Assembly (NCBI GenBank): GCA_905221605.1
Contig: CAJNDS010001221.1
Coordinates: 1-28,211, forward strand
Length of the DNA stretch: 28,211 bases
Reading direction: 5' to 3'
DNA from: Symbiodinium natans
Lineage: Eukaryota > Sar > Dinophyceae > Suessiales > Symbiodiniaceae
Positions within the stretch are counted from its first letter, which is position 1. Every line of letters starts with the position of its first letter. Shown piece after piece: positions 9,870 to 20,370 of the stretch. The position numbers and the translations under genes were made by a program. Under the pieces are notes generated by a model that ran no database searches, was not told where the DNA came from, and saw only the letters and a list, made by a program, of their open reading frames with translations.

Positions 9870-11990
9870 AAGTAAATAATTTAAATTATTTAAATAATTT
9901 AAATAATTTAAATCGAGCCTTTGTAAGGACTTCACCAAGAAATCTAAATATTTAAATTAATTTAAATAATTTAAATAACTTAAATAATTTAAATAATTTA
10001 AATTATTTAAATACGGCCCTTTAATTTATTTAAATTATTTAAATTGTCAAAAGGGTTTTCGGGGATTTAAATAATTTAAATAAATTAAATCGAGCCTTTG
10101 TAAGGACTTCACCAAGAAATCCAAATATTTAAATTAATTTAAATAATTTAAATAATTTAAATAATTTAAATAATTTAAATAATTTAAATTTTAAATAATT
10201 TAAATAGGGCCATTTAATTTATTTAAAATATTGAAATTGTCAGAAGGGTTTTCGGGGATTTAAATGATTTAAATAAATTAAATGGCCCTATTTAAATTAT
10301 TTAAATTATTTAAATTATTTAAATTATTTAAATTATTTAGATTATTTAAAATAATTTAAATATTGGGGTTTCCTGGGGAAGCTCTCCAGAGGATTTAAAT
10401 TATTTAAATTATTCAAATTGTCAAAAGGGTTTTCGGGGATTTAAATAATTTAAATAATTTAAATAATTTAAATCGAGCCTTTGTAAGGACTTCACCAGGA
10501 AATCCAAATATTTAAATTAATTTAAATAATGTAAATAATTTAAATAATTTAAATAATTTAAATAATTTAAATAGGGCCATTTAATTTATTTAAATTATTT
10601 AAATTGTCAAAAGGGTTTTCGGGGATTTAAATAATTTAAATAAATTAAATGGCCCTATTTAAATTATTTAAATTATTTAAATTATTTAAATTATTTAAAT
10701 TAATTTATATATTGGGGTTTCCTGGGGAAGCTCTCCAGAGGATTTAAATTATTTAAATTATTTAAATTGTCAAAAGGGTTTTCGGGGATTTAAATAATTT
10801 AAATAATTTAAATAAATTAAATCGAGCCTTTGTAAGGACTTCACCACGAAATCCAAATATTTAAATTAATTTAAATAATTTAAATAATTTAAATAATTTA
10901 AATAGGGCCATTTAATTTATTTAAATTATTTAAATTGTCAGAAGGGTTTTCGGGGATTTAAATAATTTAAATAAATTAAATGGCCCTATTTAAATTATCT
11001 AAATTATTTAAATTATTTAAATTATTTAAATTAATTTATATATTGGGGTTTCCTGGGGAAGCTCTCCAGAGGATTTAAATTATTTAAATTATTTAAATTG
11101 TCAAAAGGGTTTTCGGGGATTTAAATAATTTAAATAATTTAAATAAGTTAAATAATTTAAATCGAGCCTTTGTAAGGACTTCACCAGGAAATCCAAATAT
11201 TTAAATTAATTTAAAAAATTTAAATAATTTAAATAATTTAAATAATTTAAATAGGGCCATTTAATTTATTTAAATTCTTTAAATTGTCAAAAGGGTTTTC
11301 GGGGATTTAAATAATTTAAATAAATTAAATGGCCCTATTTAAATTATGTAAATTATTTAAATTATTTAAATTAATTTAAAAAAGGGGTTTCCTGGGGAAG
11401 CTCTCCAGAGGATTTAAATTATTTAAATTATTTAAATTGTCAAAAGGGTTTTCGGGGATTTAAATAATGTAAATAATTTAAATAAATTAAATCGAGCCTT
11501 TGTAAGGACTTCACCAGGAAATCCAAATATTTAAATTAATTTAAATAATTTAAATAATTGAAATAATTTAAATAATTTAAATAGGGCCATTTAATTTATT
11601 TAAATTATTTAAATTGTCAAAAGGGTTTTCGGGGATTTAAATAATTTAAATAAATTAAATGGCCCTATTTAAATTGTTTAAATTATTTAAATTATTTAAA
11701 TTGTTTAAATTAATTTAAATATTGGGGTTTCCTGGAGAAGCTCCCCAGAGGATTTAAATTATTTAAATTATTTAAATTGTCAAAAGGGTTTTCGGGGATT
11801 TAAATAATTTAAATAAAGTAAATGGCCTTATTTAAATTATTTAAATTAATTTAAATATTAAGGTTTCCTGTGGAAGCTCTCCAAAGGGTTTTAAATTACT
11901 TGAATTCTTTGAATTGTGAAAAGCGTTTTCGAGCATTTATATGATTTAAATAATTTAAATCAAGCCTTTAGAAGAATTTCGCCAGGATAT
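9870..11990. repeat. AT-rich hairpin satellite, roughly 340-350 bp higher-order unit
   Basis: Background of 9-10 bp AATTTAAAT-type units in which three conserved GC-richer islands recur. (1) CGAGCCTTTGTAAGGACTTC at about 9914, 10091, 10474, 10823, 11163, 11493, with a degenerate copy near 11965. (2) GGGGTTTCCTGGGGAAGCTC at about 10365, 10713, 11044, 11384, 11724. (3) TGTCAAAAGGGTTTTCGGGG, about eleven copies from roughly 10044 to 11780. Each island-3 copy is the loop of an inverted repeat. In the clearest copies (for example about 10520-10700) arms of AATTTAAAT units, including GGGCCATTTAATTTATTTAA and its complement, pair for well over 30 bp. No coding capacity. Confidence 0.9.
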
Positions 11991-12029
11991 TTTTAATTAA
12001 TATAATTGTGATAACATTGCATTCCTTAG

Positions 12030-12365
12030 CCTGAGTTATCATAGTTATGATAACTTTAGGCACCAAGCCGAGTTAGCATAATTATGATAACTTCAGGCTC
12101 CCCAAGCTGAATTATCATAATTCTGATAACTTTAGGCTCCCCAAGCTGAGTTATCATAATTATGATAACTTCAGGCTCCCCAAGCTGAGTTATCATAATT
12201 ATGATAACTTTAGGCTCCCCAAGCTGAGTTATCATAATTATGATAACTACAGGCTCCCCAAGATGAGTTATCATAATTATGATAACTCTAAGCTCCCCAA
12301 GCAGAGTTATCATAATTATGATAACTTTAAGCTCCCAAGTACAATTATCATAATTGTGATAATAA
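12030..12365. repeat. 39-bp tandem array containing a perfect 20-bp palindrome
   Basis: About nine copies; starts at 12148, 12187, 12226 and 12265 are exactly 39 bp apart. The core GTTATCATAATTATGATAAC equals its own reverse complement, and the spacer is GGCTCCCCAAGCTGA-like. The outer copies are degenerate. The unit is a multiple of three, which leaves a 116-codon minus-strand ORF open as a by-product. Confidence 0.93.
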
Positions 12366-12456
12366 CATTTTGAGTTGAAGTTTTCACCGCAAGCGCTACA
12401 TCGCAAGCCCTGATGCCTAAGATTTTAGGTTCAAGTTTGCATAAGCATGACTCTGG

Positions 12457-13410
12457 CAAAATTTGGCCAAATCGAGCTACGCATTTCTCATCGCGTACGA
12501 CGAGCAGCCCGATTTGGCCAAATTTTGCCGGGCAGCCTTCGGGCAAAATTTGGCCAAATCGAGCTGCTCCTCGTACGCGAGGAGAAATGCGCAGCTCGAT
12601 TTGGCCAAATTTTGCTTGAAGGCTGCCAGGCAAAATTTGGCCAAATCGAGCTACGCATTTCTCATCGCGTACGACGAGCAGCCCGATTTGGCCAAATTTT
12701 GCCGGGCAGCCTTCGGGCAAAATTTGGCCAAATCGAGCTGCTCCTCGTACGCGAGGAGAAATGCGCAGCTCGATTTGGCCAAATTTTGCTTGAAGGCTGC
12801 CAGACAAAATTTGGCCAAATCGAGCTACGCATTTCTCATCGCGTACGACGAGCAGCCCGATTTGGCCAAATTTTGCCGGGCAGCCTTCGGGCAAAATTTG
12901 GCCAAATCGAGCTGCTCCTCGTACGCGAGGAGAAATGCGCAGCTCGATTTGGCCAAATTTTGCTTGAAGGCTGCCAGGCAAAATTTGGCCAAATCGAGCT
13001 ACGCATTTCTCATCGCGTACGACGAGCAGCCCGATTTAGCCAAATGTTGCCGGGCAGCCTTCGGGAAAAATTTAGCCAAATCGGGCTGCTCGTCGTACGC
13101 GAGGAAAAATGCGCAGCTCGATTTGACCAAATTTTGCTTGAAGGCTGCCAGGCAAAATTTGGCCAAGTCGAGCTGCGCATTTCTCATCGCGTACGACGAG
13201 CAGCCCTATTTAGCCAAATTTTGCCGGGCAGCCTTTGGGCAAAATTTGGCCAAATCGGACTGCTCGTCGTATCCGATGAGAAATGCGCGGCCTGATTTGG
13301 TCAAATCTTGCCCGAAGGCTGCTCTGCGAAATTTAGCCGCGCATTTCTCATCGCGTACGATTTGGCCAAATTTTGCCGGGCAGCCTTCGGGCAAGATTTA
13401 GCCAAATCAA
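12457..13410. repeat. 174-bp tandem array built from inverted 87-bp halves
   Basis: Units begin at 12457, 12631, 12805, 12979 and 13153, exactly 174 bp apart, followed by a decayed unit near 13326. Each unit carries four copies of a motif around the palindrome ATTTGGCCAAAT in alternating orientation. The spacer CGCATTTCTCATCGCGTACG in one half is matched by its imperfect reverse complement in the other half, so the unit is a head-to-head pair of 87-bp halves. The first copies are nearly identical and later copies diverge. Since 174 is 58 x 3, several frames stay open on both strands. Confidence 0.95.
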
Positions 13411-13475
13411 GCTGCTCTTCGTATGTGATTGGATTTTTGAGTTCCATGTGTTTGTTGGCAGGCTTATTCTCTTAC

Positions 13476-13690
13476 GCAAATACCACACAAAACTGCAGAG
13501 GTTAAGAACAACATTTGTGGGTCAAAATTTGTCGAGATCCTTTTGGCGCCCTGCAACAGTCCTGCAAACACCACACAAAACGGCAGAGGGTAGGAACAAC
13601 ATTTGCATTTGTGGGTTAAAATTTTGAGATCTTCTTGGCGCGCTGCAAAAGTCATGCAAATACCACACAAAATGGAAAAGGGTAGTCACC
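13476..13690. repeat. Short direct repeat, about 90 bp, 2+ copies
   Basis: The words GCAAATACCACACAAAA and GAACAACATTTG recur at 13476, 13564 and 13656 (spacing 88 and 92 bp) with small indels. It adjoins the end of the 174-bp array. Confidence 0.85.
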
Positions 13691-13989
13691 AAGGAGTTCT
13701 GAAGTTTACTTGTAGAGAAATTTCTTGAAAACTAAATGTCGGAAACACTCAGTCCACCCGGTATACGAAATCATTCCGCTTTCAGAGCAAGAAGGTCCAC
13801 GCTATACTATGCGAACAACATGCGCTTCGACTTGGCGGAGGCAGATGCTTTCAAATACACCTGCACTTGAGTATAAACTTGCAGTATCGCATCGACAGCT
13901 GGTGAATGTGACTTCTGCGTGAACCACGACACAACTACACTCAAGCTGTTTAGCAGTAGGGAAGCTTTGAACCTTTGACCGCGCCCAGA

Positions 13990-14622
13990 ATGGCCAAGCC
14001 ATGCCGCGAGGTTCTCGTCCAACGACACAAGAAAGCTAAGGCAAATGCCAGGGCAATCAAAGCGGAGATGCGGACGGTATGGCAGCGCTGGCTTAGGCGA
14101 TTCAACAAGGCGAAGCGGAAGACTGCTGCAGCAAGGGCTAAGGTAACTGATGCCGGTTTCCAGGCCCCCAGCGAGTCCGAGCTGTCTTCGCTGAGCGACT
14201 TTGGAGCCTCGTCATCGGATGAGTCTAGCAGTAGTTGTTCAGCGGACGAAGCAGCCATTGACGCTGCAGTTCCTGCGCCTGAAGCAAAGGCCACGACCTC
14301 GCCCGCGCCCCGCGAGCCCTTAGCGCCACCTGCGAAGGCAAAGGCTAAGAGCTCCCCCGCACATCCGCCGAAGGCGATTGTGCCTAAACCACCACCCCTA
14401 AGAAAGCCCCGTGCTGCACCTGTGCCTAAGGCACCTAACAGCAAACGCGTTCAAAATGCAGAGGGCATTTTTTACCCAGGATTTAGTGACAGAAATCATC
14501 CCAAGTATTGCGCCGCGTGTGACCAGCTGCTTCGTGGATTTGAAAGGGCAACGGCTACCCACAAGCCTACCTGCGAGTGGCGGCAGCGCAAAGTGCCAGC
14601 CAAAGGACAGTCGGCTGCTTGA
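13990..14622 (+). CDS. Small basic, Ser/Pro/Ala-rich protein with C-terminal zinc-knuckle-like motif
   Basis: From ATG 13990 this reads 210 residues. The frame stays open upstream to about 13960, so an upstream exon is possible. Residues about 1-50 are Lys/Arg/Ala-rich and helical in character (QRHKKAKANARAIKAEM). About 60-90 are Ser/Glu/Asp-rich, and about 90-155 are a Pro/Ala/Lys linker. The last 50 residues look folded: aromatic-rich FYPGFSDRNHPKY, then C-A-A-C, and 15-20 residues later H-x3-C, a possible C-x2-C...H-x3-C zinc knuckle. No family recognised. A disordered basic linker plus zinc knuckle is compatible with nucleic-acid binding, but that is inference. Its stop codon and 3' flank are repeated three more times downstream (next feature). 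Confidence 0.5.
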   Translation: MAKPCREVLVQRHKKAKANARAIKAEMRTVWQRWLRRFNKAKRKTAAARAKVTDAGFQAPSESELSSLSDFGASSSDESSSSCSADEAAIDAAVPAPEAKATTSPAPREPLAPPAKAKAKSSPAHPPKAIVPKPPPLRKPRAAPVPKAPNSKRVQNAEGIFYPGFSDRNHPKYCAACDQLLRGFERATATHKPTCEWRQRKVPAKGQSAA

Positions 14623-15512
14623 CTCGAGTCGCAGAAGCTTGTCCATGAGCTAAAAGCGAGTCTGCACTCTTCCTGCCGCTCGCAAGCTGAAGATTAAAGC
14701 ACGCAGTGAACTACAGCTCACGTCGCCTACTGTGTGATTTAACAGGCAAGAACTGCTACGTGTTCGAGAAGGAGAGGTGAGCGTGACTCAGACTGCAGCT
14801 ACGAGCAACCCCAATTGCAGAATGTGATTCAGGACAGTCGGCTGCCTGACTCGAGTCCTAGAAGCTTGTTCATGAGCTAAAAGCGAGTCTGCACTCTTCC
14901 TGCCGCTCGCAAGCTGAAGATTAAAGCACGCAGTGAACTACAGCTCACGTCGCCTACTGTGTGATTTAACAGGCAAGAACTGCTACGTGTTCGAGAAGGA
15001 GAGGTGAGCGTGACTCAGACTGCAGCTATGAGCAACCCCAATTGCAGCATGTGATTCAGGACAGTCGGCTGCCTGACTCGAGTCCTAGAAGCTTGTTCAT
15101 GAGCTAAAAGCGAGTCTGCACTCTTCCTGCCGCTCGCAAGCTGAAGATTAAAGCACGCAGTGAACTACAGCTCACGTCGCCTACTGTGTGATTCAGCAGG
15201 CAAGAACTGCTACGTGTTCGAGAAGGAGAGGTGAGCGTGACTCAGACTGCAGCTATGAGCAACCCCTAATTGCAGCATGTGATTCAGGACAGTCGGCTGC
15301 CTGACTCGAGTCCTAGAAGCTTGTCCATGAGCTAAAAGCGAGTCTGCACTCTTCCTGCCGCTCGCAAGCTGAAGATTAAAGCACGCAATGAACTACAGCT
15401 CACGTCGCCTACTGTGTGATTCAGCAGGCAAGAACTGCTACGTGTTCGAGAAGGAGAGGTGAGCGTGACTCAGACTGCAGCTATGAGCAACCCCAATTGC
15501 AACATGTGATTC
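14604..15512. repeat. 227-bp tandem repeat, four copies, starting within the 3' end of the small gene
   Basis: Copies start at 14604, 14831, 15058 and 15286 (spacing 227, 227, 228) with the word AGGACAGTCGGCTGC. Copies are nearly identical. The first copy contains the last codons and TGA of the 13990-14622 gene; in later copies the same words are non-coding. A run of ten A (15517-15526) follows the last copy. Confidence 0.95.
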
Positions 15513-17361
15513 ACGCAAAAAAAAAACATGAAAGTAGTTGTACACAACTCGCGTAAGAATTAGAAGCACATTGAGGTTTTTGGCGGATTTGCTGAAGCCA
15601 CGCTTGTGAGTGAATCGGCAACTGCATTGCGTGATGTGCGAGGACAACGAACGAAGTGCTTCATCTTCATTGTGGCTCTGGTGAGATAAATTTAACAGTT
15701 TATGTTTAGGAAGCACCACGAATGCAAAGTTAACAACAAGCACAAAACACACTCAGTATGCAACAGATTTAAACGCAGTAACAATTATTCTTGCGAAAAC
15801 AACACATGTACTTGCTTAGACGAAGCCTTGCATGAAAATACAGCATTGCAATAAAAGCACAACCTTTGTTAAAGCTATTGTACCTGCGTCGCAGAACCGT
15901 ATATTCATTCGAAAGCAATATGATCATTTGCCTCTATCTGGAGAGATATTCAATACATGTGTACTTTTAATGTGTATTTTTAAGCACATGTTTTATTCAA
16001 TATTCACTTTAATGTTTCAAATTCATATGTAAGTGTTATAGTCTAATAGGTCCTCTGACGCTTTTCAGAAAGCCTCCAGAAAATTCAAAGAGCCCACGTC
16101 GTTCGATTTATTTGAAGACATACGTAAAATTCATGCTATTTTGTCCGCTGCGTCTTGTTTTCTTATGTATCTGCCACTTGCATAGCCTTCATGTGGCATG
16201 CTCACATATATGATATAACATTTACCGAGTCAGATGTCTTCCTGAAAAGCTATATCAGAGCATGACTTGAATCGCTGCGTGACCGCAACATTAAAAGCTC
16301 GAGCAGCTTGTGCCAAAGAACAACCTTCCATTCAGCTACTTGTTCGCATTTTCGGCACGCACACGCACGCGCTATGTTGTGCATATTGTTAACACGAGGC
16401 GGCGGCCATCGCGCGAGGATGTGTTCCCTGCATGCGTACGATGCTTATTGAATGCGTGACGTTATCACCTCAAGCCGAAATAAAAAAGCTGAGGCGGCAC
16501 TTTCCGTACAACACCTGCCTCGCGGACGCATTGCAAACATAGTCAGTATTGAGTAAACACTTTTCGTAGTACACAATTAGCTTGAGACCAAGGTCGGCAA
16601 GCATGCGCTGGTCTTCTATGCCATGGCTTTGTGAGGATGACGGTGACGAAGGGTTACGACGACTATTAATTGTGTACTCTATTCAATCAATATAAATCTT
16701 TTATGCATTGAGGTTGAAGACTGAGTCCTTGGGCCAGACTTCATCCCGCAACGGTTGCTTAGATTTTAATGGCAATATACTTGCGTCTTCCACATATATA
16801 TATATATGTTCAAGACATCAAGGATGCATGGTGCGTGTACCTCGCTGGCGAAGCGACGTGTTCAGTGCTCAGCTAGTCTGCGTGCTATAGGCCTTGCCAC
16901 TTCGACGTTCTTAACGCTCGGGCATAGCACTTAGATATTGCGTTCAAAAAAAAGCTATCGAGGAAGTCCGACGCCGTGATCACGCCCAAGCAGTTTTTAA
17001 AGGAGTGCAGCCCTTACATACGTGCACTTAGAGTCGCAGAGTCGTATGATCACTCTGATAATTTGCGCATTATGCCAGACATTCTTGACTTCAAACCGCT
17101 GTCTCAGGTTCGTGCTTACGAAAGTCGTTGACGACCAGCCACTCATCGTGCCTGGTAATCAGAAGCTCCGCATGCTTATCACAAATCTTTAGAATTCCTA
17201 AGGTCGGAACAAAAAAAGCAGACGACGAAGAAGCAAAGCAAATGCTTCATGCTTACTGTGGAACTTGATTAGTTATTCGTTCCTGCTTTATTTGAGTTCT
17301 TGTGTCAGGGTACATCGATCCAGCAGGTCGCCTGAAGAGGAGCATTCGTACAAAGACACTG
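15513..17361. other. No gene recognised
   Basis: About 1.8 kb of moderately AT-rich unique sequence. No long ORF with sensible composition, no RNA gene I can recognise, one short TA run near 16785-16806. Possibly intergenic or ancient repeat. Confidence 0.5.
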
Positions 17362-17890
17362 CGCTATATAATAGTCTTTGGCGTCGTGCGAATTAGTACG
17401 TCGCAGGACTAAGCACAAGATTCCTCATCCTACGGCGAACTCGTCTGCCAAGTTGTGGACTCAGCATGCTCCTTATAGATTTGTTTGAGAGTACGTCTGC
17501 CGTACAAGTTACTACGCTATACAATAGTAGTTAATGTCGTGTGAGTTATTGCGTGCCAGGACCAATCACGAGATTCTTGACTCTGCGGCCAGCTCGTTTA
17601 GCGAGTCGTTGACCCAGTACACTCGCTGTGCCTTTGCTTGTGACACGTGTTTACTTCTGCGCACTTACTATTCCATGCAAGAGCAGTGTCTGTGACGACT
17701 GCCCGGCTATACAATAGTCGTTGATGTCGTGTGAGTTAGTGTGTGCCAGGACCAATCACGAGATTCTTGACTCTGCGGCCAGCTCGTTTGACGAGTCGTT
17801 GACCTAGTATACTCGCCTGTGAGTACGTGTTTACTTCTGCGCACTTAGTATTCCATGCATGAGCAGGGCCTGTGACGACTGCCCGGTACA
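17362..17890. repeat. Degenerate tandem repeat, three copies of about 150-190 bp
   Basis: The word GCTATACAATAGT and the following GTGAGTTAGTGTGTGCCAGG / CACGAGATTCTTGACTCTGC block recur at about 17363, 17516 and 17706. The last two copies are close, the first is diverged. Confidence 0.85.
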
Positions 17891-18349
17891 GACGCAGCGG
17901 CTCATCAACGTCGAGTCATCCACTCGATTGCGAGATCGCGCGCTGTATCTACGTAACCTGTTGATTGTTTAAACAACTGAGGATTGCGGCAATCTATCAC
18001 TGGCACTTGTTCAGGTGACTTTGCTATAGTTATTTCATCGCGAACGTGTGACTTTAAGATATCATCTTTGTTAGTGTATCACTGCAGCTGCGTCAGGTCC
18101 GATCAGATCAGCAGCCCCGGCATCGAAAAGCTAATCCACATCGAGCGCGAACCTCGTTACGTCACGTGCTCCACATGTTAAAGCCTAGTGCAATGTCATT
18201 CGTCCAAGGCAGACAGTCAACAACACATCTACCTGGAAGTTATGGACGCCAGTCTGTTGAATACAGCTTACTAGTTACATTTGTGATAATCGTTGCCTTG
18301 CCTCATTGTACTAGTTCTTGCCCTGAAGGTCTGAGGCTGTGAAGAATTC
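17891..18349. other. No gene recognised
   Basis: Unique sequence between two satellite arrays; only short ORFs without recognisable motifs. Confidence 0.4.
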
Positions 18350-19060
18350 CGATGTCGACGACAAGATCTTCAGATTGCCGAAGCAAAGGACATGTTTCGA
18401 GACTTACATTTAACGGTTTAATATTGCATACTTGACACGTCTTAATAAAATCATAGAAGCTCACATTGGATTCTAAACTTAGAAGACACTGAAGTCGAGT
18501 TAAATGATTAGCAGAAGTGCTTGCTAGGTGACAAGCTCGACGAGGAGATCATCAATCTGCCGGAGCAAAGGACTTGTTTCGAGACTTACATTTAACGCTT
18601 GAATCCTGCATAATTGACACATTATAAAAAAAAAGTTCAGATTGGATTCTGCATTCAGTGATAGGCACAAGTGCTTGCTAGGTGACAAGCTCGACGAGGA
18701 GATCTTCAGTTTGCTGGAGCAAATGGCATGTTTCGAGACTTACATTTAGCGCTTGAATCCTGCATACTTGACACATTATAATAAAATCACAGAAGTTCAG
18801 ATTGGATTCTGGACTTACAAAACACAGCAAGTCGAATTCAATGATTGGCGCAAGTGCTTGCTAGGTGACAAGCTCGACGAGGAGATCTTCAGTTTGCTGG
18901 AGCAAAGGACATGTTTCGAGACTTACATTTAACGCTTGAATCCTGCATACTTGACACATTCCAATAAAATCACAGAAGTTCAGATTGGGTTCTGCGACGA
19001 GAAGACGCTCGAGTCGATGAAAATATCTGCCACAACTGCTCGCTAGGTGCCAAGCCGGCC
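18350..19060. repeat. Tandem repeat, four to five copies of about 150-185 bp
   Basis: The block TTGCTAGGTGACAAGCTCGA occurs at 18521, 18675 and 18858, with a diverged copy near 19038. It is followed by GTTTCGAGACTTACATTTA and CTTGAATCCTGCATA words; an earlier copy lacking the first block starts near 18353. Unit length varies by internal deletion. The array ends just upstream of the plus-strand exon chain. Confidence 0.88.
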
Positions 19061-19123
19061 AAGGCAATCTGTACAAGCTGGCGCAGCACGAAGAAAGTCG
19101 TTTTATCAGAGGCCATTATGTAG

Positions 19124-20332
19124 TCACAAACAAAACATCATGTAGATGCCGAAGATTCGCAGTCGCAGCAGGACATGCCATCCTGGACTTCGCTGGCCCG
19201 CAACGCTTGGTACAAAGGCTTTGCGCGGAGAGGACTGCGTGACGTACATGCGTCGACTCCACAAGAAAAACATCACCTGACAACCAGGAAGAAATTCATT
19301 CCACGTCCGACTAAACATTCCTCGACGACGGCGGCGAGGTGTACTGATTCTCCATGCGCAACTCTTGCCGTAAGCGCATCATGCGTATTCTCGATCAGAT
19401 ACTGTGGTGCGACGCGTCACACGAGTCTTGACTATATCATTATCGTTGCAAGCTACTGACTTTAAGAAATATCGTTTACAGCCCAGGCAAAGAGAAGTTC
19501 GAGGACGTGTGCTTGGTGGACTGCTTTCATGCCCATGGGATCAAAGCGACGTACAGTCGGGACGGTCCACTGTGGGCCATGGCTGATGGCAACGCCATCC
19601 TGCAGCCTTTTCAGCAACTCCACTGAAAACTAACGGTTATCGTAAAACACTGCAAACAACCACAATCCAAGGAAGGCACTAGTGCTCGTGAAGAAGACTA
19701 TCATCACTCAGCCTGGAGAGTACGTTATCGGCACGCAGGGGCACTTCATAGCTCTTCGCTGGCTTGACGATGAGCTTTCTATTAATTTCGGAAAGCGGCG
19801 ACACGAGTGGGAGCCTGCTTTCTTTGACGAGGAGCTGGAGGCTAGTAATTCAATGATTGTGTCCTGCTCACAAGAATCGCAGTGTGATGATCAGGCGTTC
19901 TGCGAGAGTTGTCCCATCTCTGGCAAAATTTACGTCAATCCCAGCAGCGCTGACGCAGTTTTCCGCCTGGAGGCTGTCCTTACCATTGTCTTCGTTGTAA
20001 GCTTAAACTCTTTCTCTGGAAGGAACTCGCCGCTGTGGAAACTGTCGACAATCACGCGAAGGACATGCCTGGTTCGGGTCTTGAGTCGCTTGTCTGCGAG
20101 ATGCTCTTGCGGCACCTGCTCGATGTCCCTCAGTCGACGCCTAGACAACAGGCCGTGTCCACACTCTAACCAGCTGGAATCAGGCGGTGGATGAAGGAAA
20201 TGCTTCATCGGGACCTGATTTCCTCTGGCGGCGAGATACAAGGAAACGTGAGGCGACCGCACACTCTGCGTGATGTTTTCGAGATTCCCGGCTTTATGGA
20301 GGCCAGAACTCGCAGCGCTTTTTTTTTGTACT
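19124..20332 (+). CDS. 5' exons of a plus-strand multi-exon gene; possible cysteine-protease-like segment; broken
   Basis: Several exon-like open segments with consistent composition: about 19124-19350 (WYKGFARRGLRDV), about 19340-19435 (NSCRKRIMRILDQILWCD), about 19483-19620 (CLVDCFHAHGIKATYSRDG), about 19685-19870 (GEYVIGTQGHFIALRW) and about 19955-20325 (CPYHCLRCKLKLFLWKELAA, later DVFEIPGFMEARTRSAF). The GHFIALR segment resembles the catalytic-His strand of papain-like or Josephin-like proteases, with weak confidence, and no clear catalytic Cys is assigned. C-x3-C-x2-C suggests a zinc knuckle. Splice sites are uncertain. The last segment has an in-frame TAA at 20167-20169 and ends in a nine-T run, so this part may be decayed or mis-assembled. 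No start codon assigned. Confidence 0.35.
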
Positions 20333-20370
20333 GAAAGCATGTACTCGCAGCAACATTCTGTGCATCGCAG

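Noticed and set aside
12030-12365. CRISPR-like regular array
   Set aside because: The spacers are the same in each unit instead of unique, and the genome is eukaryotic; this is a satellite.
12056-12406. 116-codon minus-strand ORF with repeated IIIMITQLGEP
   Set aside because: By-product of the 39-bp palindromic satellite (39 = 13 x 3).
12447-13401. Long plus-strand ORFs of about 280-310 codons with DLAKFC / QNLAKS repeats, and a 221-codon ORF on the other strand
   Set aside because: They are by-products of a 174-bp unit that is a multiple of three. Several frames on both strands are open at once and the DNA is organised as inverted halves, so coding is not the best explanation.
20148-20166. 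A 19-nt GT-AG intron (GTGTCCACACTCTAACCAG region) removing the TAA at 20167
   Set aside because: Removing 19 nt shifts into a frame that does not continue the downstream segment; no in-phase intron was found.
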